Positions 48,425 to 56,959 are shown, counted from the stretch's first letter. The stretch: DNA of 64,000 nt from CALAED01 sp036555725 (GCA_036555725.1 DATBKU010000040.1:62001-126000), one strand, 5' to 3'. Translations and numbers: made by a program. Notes: generated by a model not told the origin, from the letters alone.

Positions 48425-49228
48425 ATGGGTCCCCGCCAGACAGCCACTCGCCCGCGACCACGTCCGGCAACGCAGGGAAGCCGGAAACGGCCGCCCGCGC
48501 CCCAGCGGCCCCGTAACCGGCGGCCGGCCTCCGACTACGAGAACAGGCGGCCGCTCTACTGGCGGATCCTCACCAACAGCTTCACGATCATCTTCGTCGC
48601 CGTCGCAGTGCTGGCGGTGGTGATCTACAACGTCAGCTTCGGCAAGGGCGCGCCGCCGCCCGCCGCCGCCAACAACGCGGACCTTTCGCTCAACGACGCG
48701 ATCGCCCTGGTGAGCCACGACTACGTGACCCCGGCCGAGGCGGCCGGGATCGCCGCCGCCAAGAAACGTGCGCACGAGGAGCAGGTCCGGGCGGAGCGCG
48801 CGGCCAGAGAGCGGGCCAAGCGGCTGTCGGCGGCCGCGAAGAAGCGGGCCGCCGCCCGCGCGAAGGCCAAGGCCAAGGCGGCCGCTGACGCTGTAGCGCG
48901 TGAGGTGGCCAACGCTCCCAACCCCAGCTCCGCCCAGAACCAGACGCTGGGCAAGCAGATGAACGCCGCCAAGGGCTGGGGAGGCTGCTGGCCGTCGCTC
49001 CTGCAGATCTGGACCCACGAGAGCCACTGGAACGAGCGCGCACACAACCCCTCCAGCGGCGCCCACGGCATCCCGCAGGCACTGCCCGGCTCCAAGATGG
49101 CCAGCGCCGGGCCGAACTGGCAGACCAACTCGGCGACCCAGATCGCGTGGGGCCTCAGCTACATCAAGGCCCGGTACACCGACCCCTGTGGCGCCTGGAG
49201 CTTCTGGCAGAGCCACCACTGGTACTAA
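48425..49228 (+). CDS. Membrane-anchored lysozyme-like (lytic transglycosylase) protein
   Basis: 267 residues from the ATG at 48425 (a GTG at 48419 is equally possible). A basic Pro/Arg-rich cytoplasmic head (residues 1-50) precedes one helix (NSFTIIFVAVAVLAVVIYNV). Then comes an Ala/Lys/Arg-rich coiled coil (AAKKRAHEEQVRAERAARER and following) and a C-terminal catalytic-like domain: LLQIWTHESHWNERAHNPSS, GAHGIPQALPGSKMASAGPN, IAWGLSYIKARYTDPCGAWS, FWQSHHWY. The Glu in THES is the expected catalytic acid of the goose-type lysozyme/SLT fold. Probably cleaves peptidoglycan. It is divergent from the mce operon. Confidence 0.87.
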   Translation: MGPRQTATRPRPRPATQGSRKRPPAPQRPRNRRPASDYENRRPLYWRILTNSFTIIFVAVAVLAVVIYNVSFGKGAPPPAAANNADLSLNDAIALVSHDYVTPAEAAGIAAAKKRAHEEQVRAERAARERAKRLSAAAKKRAAARAKAKAKAAADAVAREVANAPNPSSAQNQTLGKQMNAAKGWGGCWPSLLQIWTHESHWNERAHNPSSGAHGIPQALPGSKMASAGPNWQTNSATQIAWGLSYIKARYTDPCGAWSFWQSHHWY

Positions 49229-49231
49229 TAT
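49226..49231 (+). promoter_or_regulatory. -10 box overlapping the previous stop, leaderless TetR start
   Basis: TAATAT includes the TAA stop of the lytic gene and ends 7 bases before the GTG start at 49239. No ribosome site is present, so the TetR transcript is probably leaderless. Confidence 0.6.
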
Positions 49232-49238
49232 CTCGCCG

Positions 49239-49841
49239 GTGACCGGCACCGGCGGACGGCAGTGGGCCAGGGCCGACGCCACCAGAGAGGCGCTGCTGAC
49301 CGCGGCCCGGGAGGTCTTCTCCAGCCAGGGGTACGCGGACGCCGGCATCGCCGAGATCGTGGCGCGGTCCGGCATCAGCGTCGGCAGCCTGTACCACCAC
49401 TACGGCGGCAAGGCCGGGCTCTACCTCGCGCTGTGGGAGCACCACACCGGCGAGCAGGAACGGCGGGCGGCCGCCTCCGTCGCCGCCGCCCGGGCGGACG
49501 GGGAGACCGACCCGATCCGGCTCTTCGTGGCCGGCGCCCGTGCCTTCCTCCAGGTCTGCTGGGAGAACCGCGACGTCGCCCGGCTGTTCCATGAGAGCGA
49601 AGGGCCGGCCGGGTTCAGCCTGCTGCGCCGCCAGCGCGGGCGGCAGTGGACCGGCCAGAACACCCGGCTGCTCCGCGTCGACGCCGACGAACGGGCCGGG
49701 CAGGTGCTCGTCCTCGTGCTCACCACAGTGATCGGCGAGGCCGGCCGCGAGGTCGCGACGGCCGAGAACGACGCCGAGGCGAAGGAGATCATCGACGAGG
49801 TCACCCGGATCCTCGTACGCCTCGCCCGGCCGACCGCGTGA
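49239..49841 (+). CDS. TetR family regulator
   Basis: 200 residues. Helix-turn-helix at residues about 10-60: TREALLTAAREVFSSQGYAD, AGIAEIVARSGISVGSLYHH, YGGKAGLYLALWEHH. The ligand domain carries RADGETDPIRLFVAGARAFL and RLFHESEGPAGFSLLRRQ. It is the first gene of a plus-strand set (TetR, SDR, acyl-CoA dehydrogenase, MFS) and probably controls the operator at 49851. The family cannot be narrowed further from sequence. Confidence 0.92.
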   Translation: MTGTGGRQWARADATREALLTAAREVFSSQGYADAGIAEIVARSGISVGSLYHHYGGKAGLYLALWEHHTGEQERRAAASVAAARADGETDPIRLFVAGARAFLQVCWENRDVARLFHESEGPAGFSLLRRQRGRQWTGQNTRLLRVDADERAGQVLVLVLTTVIGEAGREVATAENDAEAKEIIDEVTRILVRLARPTA

Positions 49842-49850
49842 TATTAAATC

Positions 49851-49867
49851 CTAGAACGTAGCTCTAG
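49851..49867. promoter_or_regulatory. Inverted-repeat operator before the SDR-acyl-CoA dehydrogenase operon
   Basis: CTAGAACGTAGCTCTAG (49851-49867) has half-sites TAGAAC and GCTCTA separated by GTA, in an A/T-rich stretch. The TAGAAC half-site equals that of the KstR sterol regulon of mycobacteria, but the second half and spacing differ, so KstR control is only a suggestion; the upstream TetR is the simpler candidate. Confidence 0.5.
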
Positions 49868-49895
49868 AATTCGGTGCGGAAGAGCGGGGTTCCAC

Positions 49896-50660
49896 ATGGC
49901 ATCTCCCCTGGCAGGCAGGGTCGCTTTCGTCACGGGAGCGGGCCGGGGCATCGGCGCCGCCACCGCGATCAGGCTGGCGGCCGACGGCGCGAAGGTGGCG
50001 GTCATCGACCTGACGGCCGACGCGGGCAAGGCGACGGCCGAGGCCGTACGCGCGGCGGGCGGCGAGGCGATCGCGATCGGCTGCGACGTGTCCCGGCGCG
50101 ACCAGGTCGAGGCGGCGGCCGAGCGCACGGTCAGCGAGCTCGGCAGCCTCGACGTGCTGGTCAACAACGCCGGCGTGCTCCGCGACAATCTGCTGTTCAA
50201 GATGACTGACGACGACTGGGACACCGTCATCGACATCCACCTCAAGGGCAGTTTCCTGTGTGCCCGCGCCGCCCAGAAGCACATGGTCGAGGGCCGCTGG
50301 GGCAAGATCGTCAATCTGTCCAGCGTGTCCGCGCTGGGCAACCGGGGCCAGGCCAACTACTCCACCGCCAAGGCCGGGCTGCAGGGCCTGACCAAGACGC
50401 TCGCCATCGAGCTGGGCCCGTTCGGCGTCAACGTCAACGCGATCGCGCCCGGCTTCATCGACACCGAGATGACCAAGGCGACCTCGCAGCGCATCGGCGT
50501 CGATCCAGAGCAGCGCAAGACGGAGGCCTCGAAGATCATTCCGCTGCGCCGCGTGGGCGTCCCGGAGGACGTCGCGGGCGTCGTGTCCTTCCTGTGCGGC
50601 CCCGACTCCTCCTACGTCACCGGCCAGGTCATCTACGTGGCCGGCGGCCCGCGGGCCTAG
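49896..50660 (+). CDS. Short-chain dehydrogenase (FabG-like, 3-ketoacyl type)
   Basis: 254 residues. Classical SDR: VAFVTGAGRGIGAATAIRLA, VLVNNAGVLRDNLLFKMTDD, the catalytic Ser in KIVNLSSVSALGNRGQANYS, Tyr/Lys in YSTAKAG, and VNAIAPGFIDTEMTKATSQR. NADP or NAD preference is not obvious (IDLTAD after strand 2 suggests NAD). It is followed after 10 bases by an acyl-CoA dehydrogenase, so a 3-hydroxyacyl-CoA or steroid-like hydroxy substrate in beta-oxidation fits better than fatty acid synthesis. Confidence 0.92.
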   Translation: MASPLAGRVAFVTGAGRGIGAATAIRLAADGAKVAVIDLTADAGKATAEAVRAAGGEAIAIGCDVSRRDQVEAAAERTVSELGSLDVLVNNAGVLRDNLLFKMTDDDWDTVIDIHLKGSFLCARAAQKHMVEGRWGKIVNLSSVSALGNRGQANYSTAKAGLQGLTKTLAIELGPFGVNVNAIAPGFIDTEMTKATSQRIGVDPEQRKTEASKIIPLRRVGVPEDVAGVVSFLCGPDSSYVTGQVIYVAGGPRA

Positions 50661-50670
50661 GGGGCTGGAC

Positions 50671-51834
50671 ATGGTCGACTTCTCGCTGTCCGACGAGGAA
50701 CGGCAGGTCCGCGACACCGTACGGACCTTCATCGAAAGGGAGGTCATGCCGCTCGAGCCCGAGGTGCTGCGCAACGAGCGGCAGGGCCGTCCCGGCCTCG
50801 AGCCGGACCAGCTGCGCGAGCTCCAGGTCAAGGCGAGGAAGATCGGCTTCTGGGGGCTGAACACCCCCGAGGAGTACGGCGGCATGAACCTCGGGGCCGT
50901 CATGACGGCGATCCTCACGATGGAGACCGGCCGTACGTTCGCGCCGTTCCGGTTCGGCGGGTCGGCCGACAACATCCTGTACGCGGGCAACGAGGAGCAG
51001 AAGCGGCGCTACCTCGTCCCGACCATCGAGGGCGAGCGCCGGTCGTGCTTCGCGATCACCGAGCCGGGCGCCGGTTCGGACGCCCGCAACATAAAGACCT
51101 CGGCCCGGCTCGACGGCGCCGAATGGGTGATCAACGGCGAGAAGACCTTCATCACCGGCGGCAACGAGGCCGACTTCGTCATGGTGTTCGCCGTCACCGA
51201 CAAGGAGAACGGCGGCGTCACCTGCTTCCTCGTCGACCGCGACATGGGCTGGCAGTCGACGCCGATCGACACGATGGGCGAGTGGGGCCCGGCCTCGCTC
51301 GTCTTCGAGGACGTACGGGTGCCGGCCGGCAACATCCTCGGCGAACTGCACAAGGGCTTCCAGCTGGCGATGACGTGGATCGGCCAGGGCCGCTACCTGA
51401 TCCCGGCGCGCGCCATCGGGTCGGCCGAACGTCTGCTGCAGATGGGCGTCGACTATGCGAAGGTGCGCGTGTCCATGGGCCGCCCGATCGCCGATTACCA
51501 GGCGATCCAGTGGATGATCGCCGACTCCCAGGTGGAGATCGAGGCGGCCAAGTGGCTGACCCTGTACGCGGCCTGGCAGGTGGAAAGCGGCAGGGACGCC
51601 CGGCACGCCGCGTCGATCGCCAAGCTCAACGGCGCCGAGATGGCGAACAAGGTCGCCGACCGGGTGATGCAGATCCACGGCGGCATGGGCTACACCAAGG
51701 AGCTGCCGATCGAGCGCTGGTACCGGGAGCTGCGGCTGCTGCGCATCTTCGAGGGCACCGACGAGATCCAGCGCCGCACCATCGCCCGCAACCTGCTGAA
51801 GGGCCACGTCAAGCTCGGCGGCATCGGCGAATGA
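50671..51834 (+). CDS. Acyl-CoA dehydrogenase
   Basis: 387 residues. Three-domain ACAD: DFSLSDEERQVRDTVRTFIE, GFWGLNTPEEYGGMNLGAVM, FAITEPGAGSDARNIKTSAR (flavin), EWVINGEKTFITGGNEADFV, and the C-terminal signature MQIHGGMGYTKELPIERWYR then LRIFEGTDEIQRRTIARNLL, with the catalytic Glu in FEGT. The full family length is present. It introduces the alpha-beta double bond into an acyl-CoA, passing electrons to ETF. The chain length or side-chain substrate is not predictable; context (mce operon, SDR, BVMO) suggests a branched or steroid side chain. Confidence 0.95.
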   Translation: MVDFSLSDEERQVRDTVRTFIEREVMPLEPEVLRNERQGRPGLEPDQLRELQVKARKIGFWGLNTPEEYGGMNLGAVMTAILTMETGRTFAPFRFGGSADNILYAGNEEQKRRYLVPTIEGERRSCFAITEPGAGSDARNIKTSARLDGAEWVINGEKTFITGGNEADFVMVFAVTDKENGGVTCFLVDRDMGWQSTPIDTMGEWGPASLVFEDVRVPAGNILGELHKGFQLAMTWIGQGRYLIPARAIGSAERLLQMGVDYAKVRVSMGRPIADYQAIQWMIADSQVEIEAAKWLTLYAAWQVESGRDARHAASIAKLNGAEMANKVADRVMQIHGGMGYTKELPIERWYRELRLLRIFEGTDEIQRRTIARNLLKGHVKLGGIGE

Positions 51835-51862
51835 GCCCGGCGAGCGGGCGGCGGGGCTGACC

Positions 51863-53377
51863 GTGGCGTACCACTGGCGAGTCCTGTCGGTGATCACCAT
51901 GGGGACGCTGCTCACCGGCGTCAACGTGAGCACCCTCAACGTCGCGCTGCCGGTGGTGGTACGGCACTTCCACGCCGGGGCGTTCGCGTCCGGCTGGGTG
52001 CTGCTGTCGTTCATGCTCGTCAACACGGTTTTGCTGATGGTGTGCGGGCGGCTGTCGGACGTGTTCGGGCGCCGCGAGACGTACATCACCGGCTACGCGA
52101 TCTTCACGGTGTCCTGCCTGGCGCTCGGGTTCGCCCCGTCGATCGAGGTGCTGATCGTGCTGCGCTGCGTGCAGGCGGCCGGCTTCGCGATGATCCTGGC
52201 CAACGGCACCGCGATCATCAGCCACGTCTTCCCGAAGCACCTGCTCAGCCAGGGCCTGGGGTTCTACATCTCCACGATCTCGGTAGCCCAGATCCTCGGT
52301 CCGTCGGTCGGCGGATTCCTCGCCGACGCGGCCGGTTGGCGGTGGGTGTTCTGGTTCAACGTGCCGCTCGGCGCCGCCGCCATCGCCTGGGGCGGTGCGA
52401 CGCTCAAGAAGGTGCCGCGCGGCCCGCGCGAACCGGTGGACGTGCTCGGCAGCGTGCTGCTGTTCGGCTGGCTGGGCGGCTTGCTGCTGGCCTTGTCCGA
52501 GGCCGGGGCACTCGGCTGGCGGAGCCCGCTCGTCGTCGCCGGCCTCGTTGCGTTCGCCGTGCTCATCCCGGTTTTCTGGTGGGCACAGCGGCGGGCGGCC
52601 TACCCGCTGCTGAACCTTTCGCTGTTCGCCGACGCGGGGTTCACGCTGGCCAACGTCGCGGCCTTCGTGCACACCTTCGCACGGTTCGGCATCGTGCTCG
52701 TCTACGCGCTGTTCTTCCAGGGCGTCTGGGGTGCGGACGCCGCGGTCGCCGGGCTCGCCGTGCTGCCGGTGCCGATCGCCATGATGGTCGCCTCGCCGCT
52801 GGCCGGCGCGCTGTCGCGCCGGACCAGCCCGCGAGCGGTCGCGGTGGGCGGGCCGGTCCTCACGGCCATCGGCCTGCTCATCTTGATGGCCGCGCTGGGC
52901 GCCGACACACCGTACGCGGTGGTCGCGACCGGGCTGGCGCTGATGGGCGCGGGCTCGGGAATCTTCCTCACCGCGAACACCACGGCGATCATGGCCCGCA
53001 TACCGTCGGTCCAGCTCGGCGCCGTGAACGGGATGCGGCTCACCCTGCAGAACATCGGCAACACACTCGGCATCGCGGTCGCGCTCAGCCTCATCGCCAG
53101 CACGCTGGCCCGGCCAGACCGGCCGCTGGTCTACGCCGGAACGGTGCCGCACACGGGGGGCGGGCCCGTAGGGCAGGGGGGCGGGAACAGTTCCGCGCTG
53201 CCCGACCTGCTCGGCGGCTTCCATCGCGCCATCGCGGTCATGCTGGTCATGGCCGTGCTCACCGTCGTCGCGGCCGTGGCCAGCATGGTCGGCGGCGAGC
53301 GTACGTCCCGTACGAAGGGGCAGGCATGGGAGGGTCAGCAGGCCACATCGACCTCGTTAGCCCCAAACGAGCGATAA
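51863..53377 (+). CDS. MFS transporter, DHA2 (14-helix) drug-efflux type
   Basis: 504 residues from the GTG at 51863. Motifs: TGVNVSTLNVALPVVVRHFH, GRLSDVFGRRETYITGYAIF (motif A), LRCVQAAGFAMILANGTAII, ILGPSVGGFLADAAGWRWVF then WFNVPLGAAAI (motif C region), and late helices ALMGAGSGIFLTANTTAIMA. About 14 helices. Likely a proton-driven exporter of hydrophobic compounds. It follows the acyl-CoA dehydrogenase by 28 bases and probably belongs to that operon, perhaps protecting against the substrate or its product. Confidence 0.92.
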   Translation: MAYHWRVLSVITMGTLLTGVNVSTLNVALPVVVRHFHAGAFASGWVLLSFMLVNTVLLMVCGRLSDVFGRRETYITGYAIFTVSCLALGFAPSIEVLIVLRCVQAAGFAMILANGTAIISHVFPKHLLSQGLGFYISTISVAQILGPSVGGFLADAAGWRWVFWFNVPLGAAAIAWGGATLKKVPRGPREPVDVLGSVLLFGWLGGLLLALSEAGALGWRSPLVVAGLVAFAVLIPVFWWAQRRAAYPLLNLSLFADAGFTLANVAAFVHTFARFGIVLVYALFFQGVWGADAAVAGLAVLPVPIAMMVASPLAGALSRRTSPRAVAVGGPVLTAIGLLILMAALGADTPYAVVATGLALMGAGSGIFLTANTTAIMARIPSVQLGAVNGMRLTLQNIGNTLGIAVALSLIASTLARPDRPLVYAGTVPHTGGGPVGQGGGNSSALPDLLGGFHRAIAVMLVMAVLTVVAAVASMVGGERTSRTKGQAWEGQQATSTSLAPNER

Positions 53378-53419
53378 CCTGACATTGCGATCACCAGAGT
53401 TTTATGAGAGCGATGGTCA

Positions 53420-54064
53420 ATGCCTACTGCAGAGTGGTTCCGGCTCGACGTGGCGACTCGCGAGCGCGTCTACGTGGCGGCGCTGCGGGAGTTCGGCAGA
53501 CACGGCTATTCGAACGGGAACCTGGCCGCGGTCGCGGCCGAGGCGGGGCTCACCGAAGGCGCTCTGCACACCTACATCACCGACAAGCTGGAGTTCTTCG
53601 CGTTCATCTGCGACGAGGTGTCGCGCCGCACCCGCGAGGCGATGGAGCGCGAGATCGCGGCGCTCGACTTCGACCAGTCGTTCACCGACTGGTTCATCGA
53701 CATCTGCTTCGTCTGGTCGGAGTTCTACGCCGAGCATCCGTTGGAACGTGGCATCCAGGCCGCCACCAACCTGGAGATCGACAACACCGTCCGCGGCGTG
53801 GTGATGAAGACCGCCGAGCAGCACTACCTGCAGGTCATCCGTCCATTGCTGCAGCTGTGGCGCGACAAGGGCGAGCTTCGGCAAGACAGTGACGACGACG
53901 TGATCACGTCGGTCATCCTGATGATCCTGCCGTTCCTATGTCTCGCGCCGTACTACGACGGCCTCGACGCGGTCCTCGACCTGCGCGGCCGTACGCCTGA
54001 GCAGCAGCGTCCGATCATCCGGCAGCTCATCTCCGGGCTCAGCCCGATCTGGGCGCCTAAGTGA
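53420..54064 (+). CDS. TetR family regulator
   Basis: 214 residues. The N-terminal domain is TetR-like but atypical in the recognition helix (RERVYVAALREFGRHGYSNG, NLAAVAAEAGLTEGALHTYI, TDKLEFFAFICDEVSRRT). The ligand domain contains FDQSFTDWFIDICFVWSEFY and a C-terminal RPIIRQLISGLSPIWAPK. No obvious ribosome site precedes the ATG. It converges with the Baeyer-Villiger-type monooxygenase; both stop codons lie in an 18-bp-period direct duplication. Target unknown. Confidence 0.88.
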   Translation: MPTAEWFRLDVATRERVYVAALREFGRHGYSNGNLAAVAAEAGLTEGALHTYITDKLEFFAFICDEVSRRTREAMEREIAALDFDQSFTDWFIDICFVWSEFYAEHPLERGIQAATNLEIDNTVRGVVMKTAEQHYLQVIRPLLQLWRDKGELRQDSDDDVITSVILMILPFLCLAPYYDGLDAVLDLRGRTPEQQRPIIRQLISGLSPIWAPK

Positions 54065-54074
54065 CTCTGGGCGC

Positions 54075-55568
54075 CTAAGTAGTGATGTAGTCCGCCGGCC
54101 TGGCCCGGCGAGTGCCCGCCCAGTACTCGAACGTGAAACCCGGCCAGAGCGTGCGGTTGACGCCGTTCTCGTCGAGGTACCAGCTCTGACAGCCGCCCGC
54201 GCTCCACACGGCCCGCCGCAGCCGTCGCTGGATGCGGTCGTTGTACCGGCGCGCGGCCTCCGGCCGCACCTCGATCGTGTCGGCATGGTGTTTCGACAGC
54301 AGCCGCAGGCAGCTCAGGATGTGCTGGATCTGGACCTCGATCATGAAGACGACCGAGTTGTGACCGAGCCCGGTGTTGGGGCCGAGCAGCATGAAGAAGT
54401 TCGGGAAGCCGGGGATCGTTACCCCATGGTGCGCCTGGATGCCGTCGGCCCAAGCCTCCTGGATCTTCGTGCCGTTGCGGCCGACGATGTGCTGCTCCTT
54501 GAGCGCGTCGGTCACCTTGAAGCCGGTGCCGTAGATGATGACGTCGACCTCGTACTCTGTTTCGCCCCCATGGCTACGCCCCGCCACCCCCGATGCGCCG
54601 TCCGAGGTGACGATGGAGTGCTCCCGTACTTCCTCGATGCCGTCGGTGACCAGGTCGACGTGCGACCGGCTGAGGGTCGGGTAGTAGTCGGACGACAGCA
54701 GCACCCGCTTGCAGCCGATCGTGTAGTCGGGGGTGAGGGCGGCGCGCAGCTCGGGGTCGGGCACCTGCCGCGCCATGTGTTTGTGCGCCAGGGCCGCCAT
54801 GGGCTTGGACAGCCGCGGGTCGATCGCGAACCCGGCCGCCCGCGACTCGAGCAGCCAGTAGATGCCGTTCCGGACGGCCCGGGTGCTGCCGGGCACCCGG
54901 CGCAGCACGTGGCGGAACGCGGAGGGGAACTCGAAGTCCGGCTTCGGCTGGATCCACGGGGCCGTCCGCTGGAATACGTGCACCCGTTCGGCCTGCTCGG
55001 CGACCTTCGGGACGAACTGGATCGCCGACGCGCCGGTGCCGATGACCGCGACGCGCTTGCCGGTCAGGTCGCAGGACCGGTCCCACTCGGCGGAGTGGAA
55101 GGCCGTGCCGGCGAACCGCTCCAGGCCCCGGATGTCCGGGTACGACGGGATGTGCAACGCTCCGATGCCGGACACCACAGCCCTGGGCGTGTAGACCTCG
55201 CCGGTGGCCGTCGTGACCCGCCAGCGGCGCGCCGCGTCCTCGTACTCCAGCGATTCGACGGCACTGCCGTACCGCACGTGCGGGCCTACGCCGTACTTGT
55301 CGACCGTGCGCCGCAGGTAGTCCCAGATCTCCTGCTGCGGCGCGAACATCCGCGACCAGTCCGGGTTCAGCTCGAAGGAGAAGGAGTACATGTGCGAGGG
55401 CACGTCGCACGCACAGCCGGGGTACTGGTTGTCGCGCCAGGTGCCGCCGAGGTCGTCGTTCTTCTCCAGCACCACGAAGTCGTGGAAGCCGGACTTCTTG
55501 AGCTGGATCGCCATGCCGACGCCGGCGAAACCCGAGCCGATGATGACGATCTCAGGGCGTACGCTCAC
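54075..55568 (-). CDS. Baeyer-Villiger-type flavin monooxygenase
   Basis: 497 residues. Motifs: N-terminal FAD site EIVIIGSGFAGVGMAIQLKK, DLGGTWRDNQYPGCACDVPS (typical of BVMOs), the fingerprint FAGTAFHSAEWD, the NADPH site KRVAVIGTGASAIQFVPKVA, and IIYGTGFKVTDALKEQHIVG. The C-terminus has the LLGPNTGLGHNSVVFMIEVQ motif. A short Gly/Ser insertion (GASGVAGRSHGGETE) near residue 325 is unusual. The enzyme inserts oxygen next to a ketone, producing an ester or lactone, as in sterol side-chain or cyclic-ketone catabolism. It is divergent from a TetR with three operator copies between. Confidence 0.92.
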   Translation of the reverse strand: MSVRPEIVIIGSGFAGVGMAIQLKKSGFHDFVVLEKNDDLGGTWRDNQYPGCACDVPSHMYSFSFELNPDWSRMFAPQQEIWDYLRRTVDKYGVGPHVRYGSAVESLEYEDAARRWRVTTATGEVYTPRAVVSGIGALHIPSYPDIRGLERFAGTAFHSAEWDRSCDLTGKRVAVIGTGASAIQFVPKVAEQAERVHVFQRTAPWIQPKPDFEFPSAFRHVLRRVPGSTRAVRNGIYWLLESRAAGFAIDPRLSKPMAALAHKHMARQVPDPELRAALTPDYTIGCKRVLLSSDYYPTLSRSHVDLVTDGIEEVREHSIVTSDGASGVAGRSHGGETEYEVDVIIYGTGFKVTDALKEQHIVGRNGTKIQEAWADGIQAHHGVTIPGFPNFFMLLGPNTGLGHNSVVFMIEVQIQHILSCLRLLSKHHADTIEVRPEAARRYNDRIQRRLRRAVWSAGGCQSWYLDENGVNRTLWPGFTFEYWAGTRRARPADYITT

Positions 55569-55583
55569 GGGTCCTCCTGTCGC

Positions 55584-55624
55584 CTACTGCGAGTAAGTTA
55601 CCATCGGTAAGTTACCGGCGGTAA
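55584..55624. promoter_or_regulatory. Three-site 14-bp-period operator between BVMO and TetR
   Basis: TTACCATCGGTAA (55598-55610) and TTACCGGCGGTAA (55612-55624) are 13-bp palindromes (TTACC-3 nt-GGTAA) exactly 14 bp apart. A degenerate third copy, CTACTGCGAGTAA, lies 14 bp further left (55584-55596). The array spans most of the 61-bp divergent gap and should repress both genes when bound. Confidence 0.8.
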
Positions 55625-55629
55625 GGGAT

Positions 55630-56310
55630 ATGATGGCGCGTGTGAGCAGGGCCACAGCGGGCGCGGCGAAACGGCGGCGGATGTCCCGCGCCGACCGCGA
55701 GCGGCAGATGCTCGACGTCGCCGAGCGGGCGTTCGCCGAGCGCGGCTACCACGCCGTGTCCATGGACGACATCGCCGAGCAGGTCGGTGTGACCAAGCCG
55801 ATGCTGTATGAGTACTTCGGCTCCAAGGACGGGCTGCTACTCGCCTGTATCGCGCGCTGCCGGGCCGAGCTGTACGAGCGGACCCGGGCCGCCATGGCGG
55901 GCGCCACCGATCCCAAGGACGTCTTCTGGCGGGGGCTGCTCGCGTACTTCGAGTTCATCGACGTCCACGCGCAGGCCTACGCGGTGCTGGCGCACGAGCC
56001 CATGGCCGGGGGTGGGCCCTCGACCGGGGGCCGGAATGACACCGCCCTGCCCGCCGCCACCGCCGAGGCGGTCGAGGCGACCCGGCGGCAGCAGGTCGAC
56101 CTGATCGCGCCGCTGCTGAACACGTACGCGCCGGACGCACCCGCGCCGACGGCGGAGGCGTACGCGGAGATCATCATCGGCGCGTGCGAGCGGCTCGGGC
56201 TGTGGCGGCTGCGCCACCCCGAGGTGACCGCCGAGGACGCCGCCCGCCACATGATGAACTTCAGCTGGTACGGCCTGGCTCAGATCGTGGCAACGCTTCA
56301 AGGGCGCTGA
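55630..56310 (+). CDS. TetR family regulator of the BVMO
   Basis: 226 residues (a second ATG directly follows at 55633). After a basic 15-residue extension the helix-turn-helix is typical: REROX-like RERQMLDVAERAFAERGYHA, VSMDDIAEQVGVTKPMLYEY, FGSKDGLLLACIARC. The ligand domain resembles regulators of the mycobacterial type with a conserved FSWYGLAQIVATLQGR end. The 14-bp-period operator array directly upstream indicates autoregulation and control of the BVMO. Its last 50 bases overlap the 3' end of the opposing TetR gene. Confidence 0.92.
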   Translation: MMARVSRATAGAAKRRRMSRADRERQMLDVAERAFAERGYHAVSMDDIAEQVGVTKPMLYEYFGSKDGLLLACIARCRAELYERTRAAMAGATDPKDVFWRGLLAYFEFIDVHAQAYAVLAHEPMAGGGPSTGGRNDTALPAATAEAVEATRRQQVDLIAPLLNTYAPDAPAPTAEAYAEIIIGACERLGLWRLRHPEVTAEDAARHMMNFSWYGLAQIVATLQGR

Positions 56311-56935
56311 TCAGAAGGTCGAGGCCGAACTCGAAGTCGGTCTCCGGGTCGTGGCTCAGCAGGGCCTGCTGCAGCGCCACCACGTGCGGGAACTCGGCCG
56401 GGTCGAGGAGGCCGAATGGGTTCTCCCGGTCGGCCGGCAGGTAGTCGAGCATCTTGGCGGCGCTCACCTCGCGCAGCTGCGCGCCGATCGCGTACGCGAG
56501 CAGTGCCCGCATGATCCGCACCGAGGTCTCACCGTCGAAGCCGGCGTCGTCGGCGATGGCCAGGGCGTGCTCGACGGGCCGAATGCCGGACGGCGCGTCG
56601 ACCTTTCGGGTCAGCACGAGCGTCACGGATCGCGGATAGTCGTGCGCCACCTTGCGGAAGGCCCATACCAGTGAGCGCGCCCGCTCGGTCCAGGGCAGCT
56701 CCGGGTCGTCAGGGATGATCATGCCGGCCAGGATCCGCTCGGCCACGGCGTCGAGCAGGGCCGCCTTGCCGGCCACGTGGTTGTAGAGCGACATCACGGC
56801 GACGTCGAGCTCGGCGGCGACGCGGCGCATGGACAGCGCGTCGGCGCCCTCGCGCTCGATCAGCTCGGTGGCGGCCCGCACGATGCGATCCCGGTTGAGG
56901 AGCACACGCACCTCGTCCTGCCGGCCAACCGTCAT
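56261..56935 (-). CDS. TetR family regulator of the ferritin-like diiron gene
   Basis: 224 residues from the ATG at 56935 (GGAGGAG upstream); a longer frame to 56977 runs into the operator. TetR head: LNRDRIVRAATELIEREGAD, ALSMRRVAAELDVAVMSLYN, HVAGKAALLDAVAERIL. The ligand domain is of the TetR_C_1 (tetracycline-repressor-like) type: DDPELPWTERARSLVWAFRK, IRPVEHALAIADDAGFDGET and FEFGLDLLISALEAL. It is divergent from the diiron protein with a perfect 12-bp inverted repeat between. Its C-terminal 16 codons overlap the convergent TetR gene. Confidence 0.9.
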   Translation of the reverse strand: MTVGRQDEVRVLLNRDRIVRAATELIEREGADALSMRRVAAELDVAVMSLYNHVAGKAALLDAVAERILAGMIIPDDPELPWTERARSLVWAFRKVAHDYPRSVTLVLTRKVDAPSGIRPVEHALAIADDAGFDGETSVRIMRALLAYAIGAQLREVSAAKMLDYLPADRENPFGLLDPAEFPHVVALQQALLSHDPETDFEFGLDLLISALEALPRSEPGRTS

Positions 56936-56959
56936 GCGCGATCTCCTCCATTGACACCT

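Noticed and set aside
49851..49867. KstR sterol-regulon site
   Set aside because: Only one half-site matches (TAGAAC); the second half and spacing differ, so it is kept as an unspecified operator.
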